From Asterionellopsis glacialis (Eukaryota > Bacillariophyta > Plagiogrammaphyceae > Rhaphoneidales > Asterionellopsidaceae), in assembly GCA_014885115.2 (NCBI GenBank), contig WKLE02001605.1, forward strand, positions 1 to 15,749: a stretch of 15,749 bases of DNA, given 5' to 3'. Under the pieces are notes generated by a model. It worked only from the letters and a program-made list of their open reading frames with translations, was not told where the DNA came from and did no database searches. Positions 1-7,798 of this stretch are shown here, piece after piece. A program made the position numbers and the translations under genes. The first letter of the stretch is position 1. Every line of letters begins with the position of its first letter.

Positions 1-1684
1 ACAATATAAACTGGGTACACCTTAAAAAGGGATAATAAACTATTACTATGAGTAATCAGTACAAATTCAAAGAGTCAATGATACAAACTTATAAATTGTA
101 CTATAATACGTACAAAATAATATGAAGATTAACTTTATGGATCATTCAAACAAAACCCCAAATGATACTGTCAATCCGGTACCCTTGACTATGAACATTC
201 AACAAACAATTTTTTCTAATAAAACAAACCCAATAAAAGGGTAGTGAAAACTAATAATCAACAAAGAAAACAATTTTTTTGGAAAAATATTAATTAACCG
301 AACAAATGAGCAGACACGTACTTAATAGTTCAACAAAGTAATCTTAATATACCACACAAACTGTACAAAAGTACTGAATCTAACAGATGAGCTATTATAA
401 CACATCATCACAGTACACTTATAAATATATAAAAAAATTTCATGATCAAAAATATTCTGACATCAGAATGAAATTGCAGTAATACAGAAAGATACTGTAC
501 ACAAAAATAATACAAAAAAAATATGCATGTCCAAAGAATGACATCACCGTACATAATTCAGTAAACAATAATAAACCCGCCATTAGATCAACTATACAAA
601 TAGAACAATTGGCAGAAACAATACAATAATTATTACATGCGGTAACTACTAACAAAATATAATCAGTAACCTAACATAAAAACAATTACCTGATATAACA
701 CAGGAAGGCAATACTGTACAAAATTAAATGTACTACAAAACGAATCACGTACTCTTACTTTGAACAACTTAAGTACTAATTAAATGTATTCTGAAAAACA
801 TCGTTCCTAATTGTAAAACGCCGATACAAAAAACAATGGCTATTCACATACAAATAAATTTTTACATAAAAGTACGCACATGTAACAGCAAACTCCACAA
901 AACTTAATAACAGGAACAAACATGGCATATAATAAATAACTGAACATGCTGATAAACAACTATTCCTGTACAATCTTCTCACTCACATTGATAGTAAATT
1001 ATCATCACGATAATACTTAAAAAGAAAATACAAACAAAAACACCTTCAATGATACAAACAATTCATAAATTCTAATTACAAATTCTCTCTATAAACTATG
1101 TGACATTGATCCTTTACAATACAAAATATACTTATCATGTGTATATTAATATATACTGAATGTAACCAAGCTGAAAACCAACGGTAAGTAGGCCAGACAT
1201 TGATACTGTAACCGAACATGCAAGTCGTGAGTAGGACAGCTATAACAATAACCAAGACTAGTAAACAAATGCTTTAGGCTTTTGTACTTACCAATAGCAA
1301 AATCGAATTGGACTCGTTTATTTACCAGTACATTGTAAACAATACAGGTACAAAGGACAAAACAAGCTAATCGTGCCAAAGCAGTGCTTTTGGTTCAGAA
1401 AGAATTCTACCCATAAACGCTCGTAAATCCATTGCAACTTATAGTTAATAATAGAAGAAATTCTATATTACAATTGAGTACAATTTGTACCAAATGCATT
1501 TAGCTTCTACAGGATACGGTATGTACACCTGTTCCTTTGTCAAGCTACAGCATTTGGTACTGTATTCTATCATAACTACTAAAGATGAAAACTCTTCCGT
1601 GGAATGCTTACCTAGTAAGCCATATGCAAGACAATTTATAAACCAGCACTCCCAGTGCAAGTAATTGCACGTATAGCTCGATCA
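1..1684. other. A-rich region without a supported gene
   Basis: Strongly A+T-rich and A-biased on the + strand. All longer open frames are on the - strand, under 85 codons, rich in Cys, Tyr, Phe and Ile as expected from random T-rich sequence, and show no recognisable domain. No tRNA or rRNA signature was seen. Two things stand out: an excess of the tetramer GTAC (24 counted by eye in 1-1680) and an imperfect hairpin at 1487-1560. It is probably flanking or intergenic host DNA or very old transposon debris. Confidence 0.6.
1487..1560. repeat. imperfect inverted repeat (hairpin)
   Basis: GTACCAAATGC at 1487-1497 is exactly complementary to GCATTTGGTAC at 1550-1560. The pairing continues inward through TAGCTT (1501-1506) and AAGCTA (1542-1547) with a small bulge. 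The arms are about 19 bases and the loop about 35 bases. It could be the terminal inverted repeat of a tiny element, a folded RNA, or chance in AT-rich DNA. Confidence 0.4.
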
Positions 1685-2120
1685 TGGGGGAGAATGCACT
1701 ACACCTCACTATGTGAGTTGTATCCTTAATGATAGTGCAAATATGCGCATCCGTGCACAGACGGGTCAGTTGGACAGACGATGGTGAAGTGGACAGACGA
1801 ACGTTGATGATTTGGCAGATTGTTGATGATGGACGGACGATGATGACGTTGTTGTGATGTCACCATTGGCAGGTTGTCGTGACATTGTTGTGAAATCACC
1901 ATTTGCAGATTGTTGTGATGTTGTTGTGATGTCACTATTGGCAGATAGTCGTGATGTTGTTGTGACGTCTTCTTCACTCAAGGAATGTTGACGTGACAGT
2001 TTGCCTGACTCATGGAGTTTTTACCGGTTACTAACCTTTCCTCTAGAAATATCAGAATATCGAAAGTAGAATCCTTTTATCAAAAGTAGAATCCTTTTAA
2101 ACTAGTCATAATTAATTTAC
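1685..2120 (+). repeat. putative decayed 5' LTR of the Ty3/gypsy element
   Basis: It begins TGGGGG-AGAATGCA, parallel to TGGGGG-CAAGTGCA at the start of repeat A (13686), in both cases preceded by CA. Further shared signs are several GACAGACG words, TGACGT half-sites, a TGACGTG then GCCT then CA-GGAGTTT succession near 1988-2020 (repeat A 13963-13985), and a similar end (AACTAGT then CATAATT). It stands just upstream of gypsy pol, where a 5' LTR is expected. The similarity is patchy and I aligned it by eye, so both ends are approximate. If correct, gag has been almost completely deleted, because pol sequence begins about 70 bp later. Confidence 0.45.
1845..1966. repeat. 36-bp tandem repeat, about 3.4 copies
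   Basis: Units start at 1845, 1881, 1917 and 1953, the last partial. Each unit has the pattern GA-GTTGTTGTG then a TCAC block then GCAG and TTGT. A more diverged partial copy lies upstream near 1803-1830. On the - strand it reads as a 12-residue SQQ-rich repeat, which I take as a by-product of the 36-bp period and not a gene. Inside the putative 5' LTR it would sit in the U3 promoter part. Confidence 0.8.
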
Positions 2121-2186
2121 ATTACCAAACAAGTGTAATCCCTAAGTTGATTGTTGCAACCCAACATGCCATGCGCACCGGCATAG

Positions 2187-2336
2187 GGCACTAATTATCT
2201 GTCTTGTTCTACTTTCCAAGATTTACATAATCTGAGAAAAAGGCCTAAGACTAAGCATACTCATCCAATAATGGTCGCAATGATGCTAGTACATAAAGGA
2301 CAAAGGCAGAAAACCAAACCACTTAAAGTACTTTTA
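2187..2336 (+). pseudogene. Ty3/gypsy protease, N-terminal piece
   Basis: An open frame starting after the TAG at 2184 reads KRPKTKHTHPIM and KPLKVLL, which resembles the strand leading into the retropepsin active site of Ty3/gypsy polyproteins. The final Leu-Leu codons stand directly against the 254-bp insert at 2337. The sequence resumes on the other side with DSGTS, giving a continuous protease motif across the insert. There is no start codon of its own, since it is the interior of a gag-pol reading frame whose gag part is missing. The match is to remembered family patterns and was not searched. Confidence 0.65.
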
Positions 2337-2590
2337 TATAATAATAAACTCTAAACCGTTATTAAACTACCAAGCGCTAATGAAATAATCGGTCTTGTGA
2401 CAGCCGTGTCATGCCATATGGGTGACACGGTGCACATAATGGGTTAAAAATCCCTTTCGTATAAAGAGATTTGGTCTGCAACTTAGAATCTTTATCCAAT
2501 CCCAGTTGCCGGAAACGGTTGTTCTTCCATTGAGATCAGTGCTGTCTGCAGGTTCTCGTACCATGCTCTCAGCATGTGTATTGAGTCGTT
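2337..2590 (-). mobile_element. 254-bp insert with 11-bp target-site duplication
   Basis: AAGTACTTTTA occurs at 2326-2336 and again at 2591-2601, flanking 254 bp that interrupt the gypsy protease between Leu-Leu and Asp-Ser-Gly. Deleting the insert and one duplicate restores the protease frame. Next to the left duplicate the - strand ends in a TTA-rich tail (2337-2348). This is the same orientation and a similar tail type as the large LINE downstream, so a non-autonomous retroelement (SINE-like) is likely. I found no clear Pol III A/B boxes or tRNA-like head. The target AAAGTACTTT is palindromic. The class of the element remains open; the insertion itself is well supported. Confidence 0.7.
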
Positions 2591-3439
2591 AAGTACTTTT
2601 AGATTCTGGCACTTCAGCCACTATAGTAAATAAGAAATTTATCAAAAAGCTTAAATGTAAACCCACACCTAAAACACTCTGGAAGACTAAGGGCAGAAAT
2701 TTCTCAACCAATCAAAAGGTCCGCGCAATATTCAAACTGCCCAAATTTGATGAGCGGAAGGCTATTGAATGGGAATGTCATGTTGGCAAGACAGAAGGTC
2801 AACAATCATACAATATGATAATCGAACTAGGTATGATACTTGACTATAAACAGTGTGTAATGACTTGGGAGGACACAGAAGTCTCAATTAAATCAACTGA
2901 TTATGAGATCAAGGAATCGTACATTATGCTACAGGAACTTACCAAGCTTAAACAAGTACGTGAAGCCACTAGTCATATGGACAAGATATTGACCGCTACC
3001 TATGATAAGGCTGACCTAGACAAAGTTACGAGGTTGTGCTGGCATCTGCCACCTAAGGACAGAAAAAAATTAAATGCACTACTTAAAAAGTACGAACCTC
3101 TATTTGACGGTACTCTGGGTATGTGGAATATTGACCCAGTTAGTATAGAAATAAAAGAAGGCTCCAAACCCTATCACAGAAAAGCCTATCCTGTACCGCA
3201 TGTATACGACCAACTACATAGGGAAGAGGTAGACCGGCTCGTGCGTATAGGAGTTCTAAGTAAAGTTAACAGGTCTGAATGGGCAGCTCCTAGCTTCCCA
3301 CGACCTAAGAAAAATGATACTATCAGGTTTATTTCTGACTTTAGGAAACTGAACAAATGCATCATATGACATCCGTTCCCTATTCCTCATATTCAGGAAT
3401 TATTTATGAAACTTGGAGGTTTCTCATATGAGTCATCAT
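2591..3439 (+). pseudogene. Ty3/gypsy protease active site and N-terminal half of reverse transcriptase
   Basis: The frame gives the aspartic protease loop LLDSGTSATIV (from about 2596), the later protease motif SYNMII-ELGM (2803-2835, lacking the usual GRDLL-like residues between), a connector, and then the start of RT. RT signatures are KPYHRKAYPVP, the strand WAAPSFPRPKK (3283-3315) and IRFISDFRKLNKCI (from about 3322). A TGA at 3367 replaces the Arg/Lys usually found before HPFPIPHIQ. The frame continues to GGFSYESS, where the LINE begins. RT motif A (LDLNMG-type, with the first catalytic Asp) is missing here and also on the far side of the LINE. A TAA at 2590-2592 belongs to the insert junction. 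Confidence 0.85.
3427..3439. repeat. left target-site duplication of the LINE
   Basis: TATGAGTCATCAT, identical to 11484-11496. Both copies lie in gypsy RT sequence and flank the complete 8-kb element. The base before and after the match differs between the copies, so the duplication is 13 bp. A duplication of variable length and a repeat tail fit target-primed reverse transcription. Confidence 0.9.
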
Positions 3440-3457
3440 AATAATAATAATAATAAT
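3440..3457 (-). repeat. (ATT)n 3' tail of the LINE
   Basis: Six AAT units on the + strand, which is (ATT)6 at the 3' end of the - strand element, directly against the left target duplication. Short tandem tails of this kind, in place of poly(A), are typical of I-clade and related LINEs. Confidence 0.88.
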
Positions 3458-3740
3458 GTTCTATTTATTAATCGCTGCAGCTACTGTTAACCAAGGAAAC
3501 CAATTCTACTCGTGATGACAGCCTGGACCATCAAATTAATGTTGTAAAATGGAAAGGAATTCAGTCCGGCTGAAATTGAAAATAATGATTGATGGTTCAA
3601 ACGCCTTTAACTGCCCAGGACTTTGCGTGTTTCACACTTTGGATGATCGTTGGTCTCCAAACTGCTAGCCAATTTTTCATTTGGGTGGTCGTTTTATGTT
3701 GAACTTGCTCTTTGAAGGTATCGAAAAAAATTGATCTGTT
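3458..3740 (-). other. LINE 3' untranslated region
   Basis: About 280 bases between the ORF2 stop codon (3741-3743) and the repeat tail. No further frame is convincing. A weak inverted repeat, ACCATCAA near 3530 with TTGATGGT near 3590, could form a hairpin in the RNA. The 3'UTR and tail are where LINE reverse transcriptases usually recognise their template. Confidence 0.6.
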
Positions 3741-4601
3741 TCAGGATAATACCTGGTCCTTCTGAGCGTAAACTGATCTCATTTCTTTCAATGTTCTAGT
3801 TTTCTGTATGAGAGCCTGTTGCGACACGTCCTTGCCATGTTTGCATGCATTGCGTATCTTCCAGTATGATATGTACCATGAAAAGATAACTTTGATCATT
3901 GTAGTTGTCCATGTGCGTCCATTGTATTTGGTCTGTTGATCCTTTGCATAATGTTTATGCTGGAGATCGGTCCACTCGTACACGAAACGGCCTTGTAAGA
4001 GATGGATCCAACCTACCTCGGTCTGTGAGTCAAATACGTCGTTATTTAATGTGTGCGGTGGAGATGGCTGATTCCCGAAGAACCTATCCAAGCCATATAA
4101 CAAAGTGTCATGCAGGCAAGGGTCTGAAGATGTTTGATCGCAAGTAGATCGGAGTTTTTGCAATAGGCTTTTCCTGGATTGAGATAGTTCAGAGTTGTCG
4201 AATTGAAAATGGTGTACAAAGTCTTCGACCTCCCTCGAGCATCCCGGACAGATAGCCGTTGTTCGTTTGTTGTAGCGAGCCGTTACCGTATTTAGGGGTA
4301 AATGAGAATGTACCAATTTGATTAGGATTGGGTGCCGTGGTGACATCGCGGCAATGACGGTTGATAATGCTGTTTGATTGATCGTCTGAAATTGATGTTC
4401 TGTCAATGACTGGCGTTCCCTGATATATTCCTCCAGTGCAGGAGCATGGCGAGCTGTACAGATGCATAAAGGGTATTTCCCGTTACATGTGACGTTTGCT
4501 ATGTTAAGTTGTGCTGGGTTGGTTGGAAATTGAATCACTTTGGAAATATCCGGCGGGTGCTGCAATCTGTGCATATTGCCTGCTAGGCAATCAGCTTCCA
4601 C
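3741..4601 (-). CDS. LINE ORF2 C-terminal part: end of RNase H and zinc-finger-like tail
   Basis: This frame begins inside RNase H. EADCLAG near its start carries the last catalytic Asp, which the upstream frame lacks because one base is missing near 4600-4605. About 100 residues in is CPGC, followed by VHHFQF, matching the CxxC-x8-H-x3-C pattern near the C-terminus of many LINE ORF2 proteins and presumed to help bind nucleic acid. The last ligand is Phe (TTC), not Cys (TGC/TGT), one base away, so metal binding may be impaired. The remainder is rich in aromatic and basic residues. It ends in TGA at 3741. It is not a separate gene: the ATG at 4601 is incidental and the part belongs to ORF2. 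Confidence 0.75.
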   Translation of the reverse strand: MEADCLAGNMHRLQHPPDISKVIQFPTNPAQLNIANVTCNGKYPLCICTARHAPALEEYIRERQSLTEHQFQTINQTALSTVIAAMSPRHPILIKLVHSHLPLNTVTARYNKRTTAICPGCSREVEDFVHHFQFDNSELSQSRKSLLQKLRSTCDQTSSDPCLHDTLLYGLDRFFGNQPSPPHTLNNDVFDSQTEVGWIHLLQGRFVYEWTDLQHKHYAKDQQTKYNGRTWTTTMIKVIFSWYISYWKIRNACKHGKDVSQQALIQKTRTLKEMRSVYAQKDQVLS

Positions 4602-5410
4602 ATTAAGTTGGTAACCGCGTCATTGTCGTCTTGGTGGCTTTTAACATGATGAAGTTTGTAGCTTGGCAATTGATAGAGAATGTCAACGATCATGGAAACA
4701 ATATCCCAGTCTTCAAGGAGTGTTGTGTTTGGTGACGGATTTTCTTGCGTTTGCAGTTTATTGATACGGATGAGCAATGATTCACTGTCGGTGTATTGAT
4801 ACAGTTGGAGAATATCTGGCCATTGAATTGTATGGTACTTGTGAAGAAGATTTAAGAATTGAACCCAAGATAAAAAGCCATAGGCTTCCGCACGCATAGA
4901 CGAACCTATAGAACACCCGTAGGCCCATCCGGCGCAAGAGACAAGGCGCTGACCGGACGATAAAGCGGCAACCCACCCAAATGTCCCTATACCTGTATCT
5001 GATACGGATCCATCACTTGTCACGATGACTGTATCATGTTCAATTGATGCAATAATAGAATATATAAAGACTCTAAGTTTCACATCAAAATGAAGTGTGT
5101 GGGACCATGGTGGTTGATGGCTGAGGAATTGCATAAAATCGGTCGGGGGTGCCTTTGTAATTTTTTCCCTAATGTGCACAGGTTGTGTAAGACGCCAGTT
5201 AGTCCCTACTGGTAGTACGTCAACAGGTACGCTGGATGATGGTAAATATTCGCTGGTGGTTCCGGTTGGGTAGTAAATGTCTTCAAGGGTTGTTTTATAC
5301 GCATGGTACTGGTTTCGAAGACGAATGTAGAGTATCCTGTCAGAGCTCGCATAGTAGCTGAACCAACGTTGTCTGAGTTTGTTGTGTGGATGCAACCAGT
5401 TCCCTAATTG
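4583..5410 (-). CDS. LINE ORF2 RNase H domain
   Basis: In the same frame as RT and separated from it only by the TGA at 5411-5413; the region QLGNWLHPHNKLRQRW continues the RT tail. The RNase H core follows: SDGS (first Asp, near 5020), MRAEAYG (Glu, near 4890), YTDSESL (Asp, near 4785) and HHVKSHQDD (His, near 4635). The fifth conserved residue, the Asp of EADCLAG, is in the next frame because of a single-base loss near 4602, after which this frame ends at 4583. The domain would degrade the RNA strand of the RNA:DNA hybrid during insertion. No ATG starts this segment, so it can only be made as part of ORF2 or by readthrough of the TGA. Confidence 0.85.
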   Translation of the reverse strand, partial: QLGNWLHPHNKLRQRWFSYYASSDRILYIRLRNQYHAYKTTLEDIYYPTGTTSEYLPSSSVPVDVLPVGTNWRLTQPVHIREKITKAPPTDFMQFLSHQPPWSHTLHFDVKLRVFIYSIIASIEHDTVIVTSDGSVSDTGIGTFGWVAALSSGQRLVSCAGWAYGCSIGSSMRAEAYGFLSWVQFLNLLHKYHTIQWPDILQLYQYTDSESLLIRINKLQTQENPSPNTTLLEDWDIVSMIVDILYQLPSYKLHHVKSHQDDNDAVTNLMWKLIA

Positions 5411-7798
5411 TCAATGGAGGGTGCCGTCCTCATTGGCGAATAGTTTACATGCCCGTTGCCAGGATCTCCAGGATACCTCATAAGGCTTTTCTTGTTTAAA
5501 GTGCTTCCATTGTGATATGCTAGACGTGAGAGGTGTATCTCCTCGTCTAATCTCCGGGCGCAAGTGCGTTCCCGAAGCACACGTGATGTCGGATATTGTG
5601 ATGACTTGTAAATATGATCGACAATAGTTGATGTGTCGAATTTCATAGATTTTGAACATGTTTGCTCCAAGAATGATGTCCATGATGCACCGATCGTGGT
5701 TGCGTTGAAGAGTATTGCATTGTTTGATGTTGATGGTTATAGATCCATCAAATGAACTGAGATATGCTCGTAACGAAGACGTCCATTTAGTTTCTAAATG
5801 TGGTAAACGTACATGTGGATTTTCCAAGGGAGAAAAACTTGTGCCAACCTGTGCCATCATCCACGTGAAATTTATATGTAACAGCTGGGATATAAATGAA
5901 CATGTCCTCCAATGTTTAAGATAAAGAGTAATTTGCCCAACTCCTTGTATGTCGTACAGTGTTTGCCAATCAAGACCCCTGAGGGCCTTAGGGCCAAAAA
6001 CGATTGCCTTTTTCGTATTACGGTTGAAACCCGCTTTTGCAAGGAGTGCTCCAGTTATTTTGTACTGAATATTCGTTAGTTCATTCTCCGTAAAATGGCT
6101 CACTGGGAGGCAGTAACCAATGCTCGGTAGATAAATTGCGAAATAATATGTCCAAGCTTCATGACGCAATAATGGGCGAGACAGTACTATTTTTAGGTGT
6201 TTGTTGCTTTTTTCACGCAATGCAAGTAGTTGTTGTGTCTGGTTTCCACTTGGAGATATGAAGCATCCTAGGGTTTTGTGGTCGGTGAAAGGCAACTTGC
6301 GACGGATAACGAGATTGCAGTCTTCAGTGTTAGAAGGGACTGAAATTTTCATATTTTGAAATTGATTATGGAGAACCGGCTCTCCGCGAGGGGTGAAATT
6401 GAAGTCGGACACGTGATAGAGACATTTGGATAGTTCCAGATCTCCTCCCGATTGCCAAAGCAAGTTGTTCCATAATTCCGCATCGTGTCGCATATTTTGG
6501 AAGGTTTGTTCAATGTTTTCGTTGGGAGATGTCGCGTTGCAGTATCCGGTACTATCGTCGACGAACCCGATGATGCTTAGTGACATATTGAAGTTATTAT
6601 CGATGGAAGTAAACCAAGCTCCGCATGCGGCTGAATTGTGGCAATCAAAAAGTGTACTACTGAGAAATACCCAGATGACGGGGGAATTTCCACTACCTTG
6701 GCCAGAGCCATATATAGGTGAGGAAGCTGTGTGTTTATAAAATGCGTCTGATAATCCAAGACTTGTTTTAAGTTTGTATTGAGCCTCAAGCAACGTCTGG
6801 GCCATAACATAACAGACTGATTTATTAGTGCCATATGACTGACTTGCGATAGACGCAAGAGACGGGAGAAATTGATCGTAACATGCTGTTGTGTCATTTA
6901 CAAACTTGATTGATGTATATCGGGTTAATCGTGAATATTCTTGGACTTGCTCCTCGATAAAAACAGGATCATGGGCTGTACGGCCCGGTCTTCCTCCGAA
7001 CTGTCCTTCATTCAAAATGTTATTATCTTCGGCATTGTGGATAGCATTGCGCCAACACATGCTTAGAACAAGGTTGTAGTCTGCTTCGTAAATGTGAATA
7101 ACTCTCAATCGGTGTATTCGAGTGTCGCCTGGTTTCTTCAACAACATTACGTTCACAATCTGTTTCCATCTGTTGTAGGAATGTCCATGTTGTATGGCAT
7201 AGTTAATAAGTTGTAATCTGGTTTGGAGGAGAAATGCACGTTTGAGCTCGATGTCCGCATATTCTTCTGTTTTTGTAGTAGGTATATCATGTGGTTTGAC
7301 AAGGGCGTGATAGTGGCCCAGATGGATACCAGATGGGGATGTGGAGGTTGTTTCTTTCCAAGTCCTTATTTTTGATTTGAATGCCTCTAGATGAATAGTA
7401 GAGGCGTCTTGGCTTGGCAGGATGCAACGCTGCAGGGAACGTATGAAGATCGAAGTGATGTCAGGTAATTCAGAATCATCGTATTGGCCGTCTAAAATTA
7501 GATCTGAGAATTCACTGATTCCGGAAAAAGGTATCTGAGTTGAGAGGGGCTCTACTGTGAAGGGTGTGCCCTTGGCTTGTCCAAAGTGTTTCTGGTTACG
7601 TTTCAGTATAAACTCATTTATTTGTGCTGGTTCGGTGATTTCTTTCCAATCCTTGCATGTTTTTGGATCCGAGGTTGGATGAGATGGGACCTTGATAGAA
7701 GTCAAGATATGGTTTGTGTCTAAATTTCGATATTTCCGAAGTTTTGTGAACATATCTTTCTTTTCTTGAACCTTCCGCAGATTTTTTAACGCTGCTAT
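5411..7798 (-). CDS. LINE ORF2 reverse transcriptase domain
   Basis: The frame is open for 2.4 kb and is continuous with the endonuclease frame apart from the TGA at 7799-7801; the first ATG is at 7753. Counting from that ATG, an N-terminal RT region with SPSGIHLGHYHAL is at 139-151, motif A NDTTACYD at 286-293, motif B GSGQGSGNSP at 349-358 and the catalytic FVDD at 397-400, followed by thumb-like sequence. FVDD and the ACYD form are typical of LINE RTs I recall from diatoms. The enzyme would copy the element RNA at the nicked target. It ends with TGA at 5411, whose following bases CAATTA match a known readthrough context. All visible RT catalytic residues are present. Confidence 0.92.
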   Translation of the reverse strand: MAALKNLRKVQEKKDMFTKLRKYRNLDTNHILTSIKVPSHPTSDPKTCKDWKEITEPAQINEFILKRNQKHFGQAKGTPFTVEPLSTQIPFSGISEFSDLILDGQYDDSELPDITSIFIRSLQRCILPSQDASTIHLEAFKSKIRTWKETTSTSPSGIHLGHYHALVKPHDIPTTKTEEYADIELKRAFLLQTRLQLINYAIQHGHSYNRWKQIVNVMLLKKPGDTRIHRLRVIHIYEADYNLVLSMCWRNAIHNAEDNNILNEGQFGGRPGRTAHDPVFIEEQVQEYSRLTRYTSIKFVNDTTACYDQFLPSLASIASQSYGTNKSVCYVMAQTLLEAQYKLKTSLGLSDAFYKHTASSPIYGSGQGSGNSPVIWVFLSSTLFDCHNSAACGAWFTSIDNNFNMSLSIIGFVDDSTGYCNATSPNENIEQTFQNMRHDAELWNNLLWQSGGDLELSKCLYHVSDFNFTPRGEPVLHNQFQNMKISVPSNTEDCNLVIRRKLPFTDHKTLGCFISPSGNQTQQLLALREKSNKHLKIVLSRPLLRHEAWTYYFAIYLPSIGYCLPVSHFTENELTNIQYKITGALLAKAGFNRNTKKAIVFGPKALRGLDWQTLYDIQGVGQITLYLKHWRTCSFISQLLHINFTWMMAQVGTSFSPLENPHVRLPHLETKWTSSLRAYLSSFDGSITINIKQCNTLQRNHDRCIMDIILGANMFKIYEIRHINYCRSYLQVITISDITCASGTHLRPEIRRGDTPLTSSISQWKHFKQEKPYEVSWRSWQRACKLFANEDGTLH

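Noticed and set aside
446..1660. Several - strand open frames of 65-77 codons in the A-rich flank
   Set aside because: Low complexity, rich in Cys/Tyr/Phe/Ile, no domain or consistent start context; expected by chance in T-rich sequence.
1600..1690. 5' part of the copia element to the left of the gypsy, which would mean gypsy inserted into copia
   Set aside because: No copia motif is readable there and no matching 5-bp duplication is seen at 1685 and about 14133.
1845..1966. CRISPR-like array because of the 36-bp period
   Set aside because: Units are adjacent without unique spacers and drift from copy to copy; the setting is a eukaryotic LTR.
1726..1981. Two - strand frames encoding 12-residue SQQ-rich repeats
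   Set aside because: Both are readings of the same 36-bp DNA repeat in different frames; no sign of selection on protein.
2440..2589. Open + strand frame inside the 254-bp insert, in phase with protease
   Set aside because: The protease continues directly from 2336 to 2602 when the insert is removed, so this reading is accidental.
3905..4147. 80-codon + strand frame, with other + strand frames within 5715-11464
   Set aside because: They lie opposite LINE coding sequence that carries clear domains; shadow frames.
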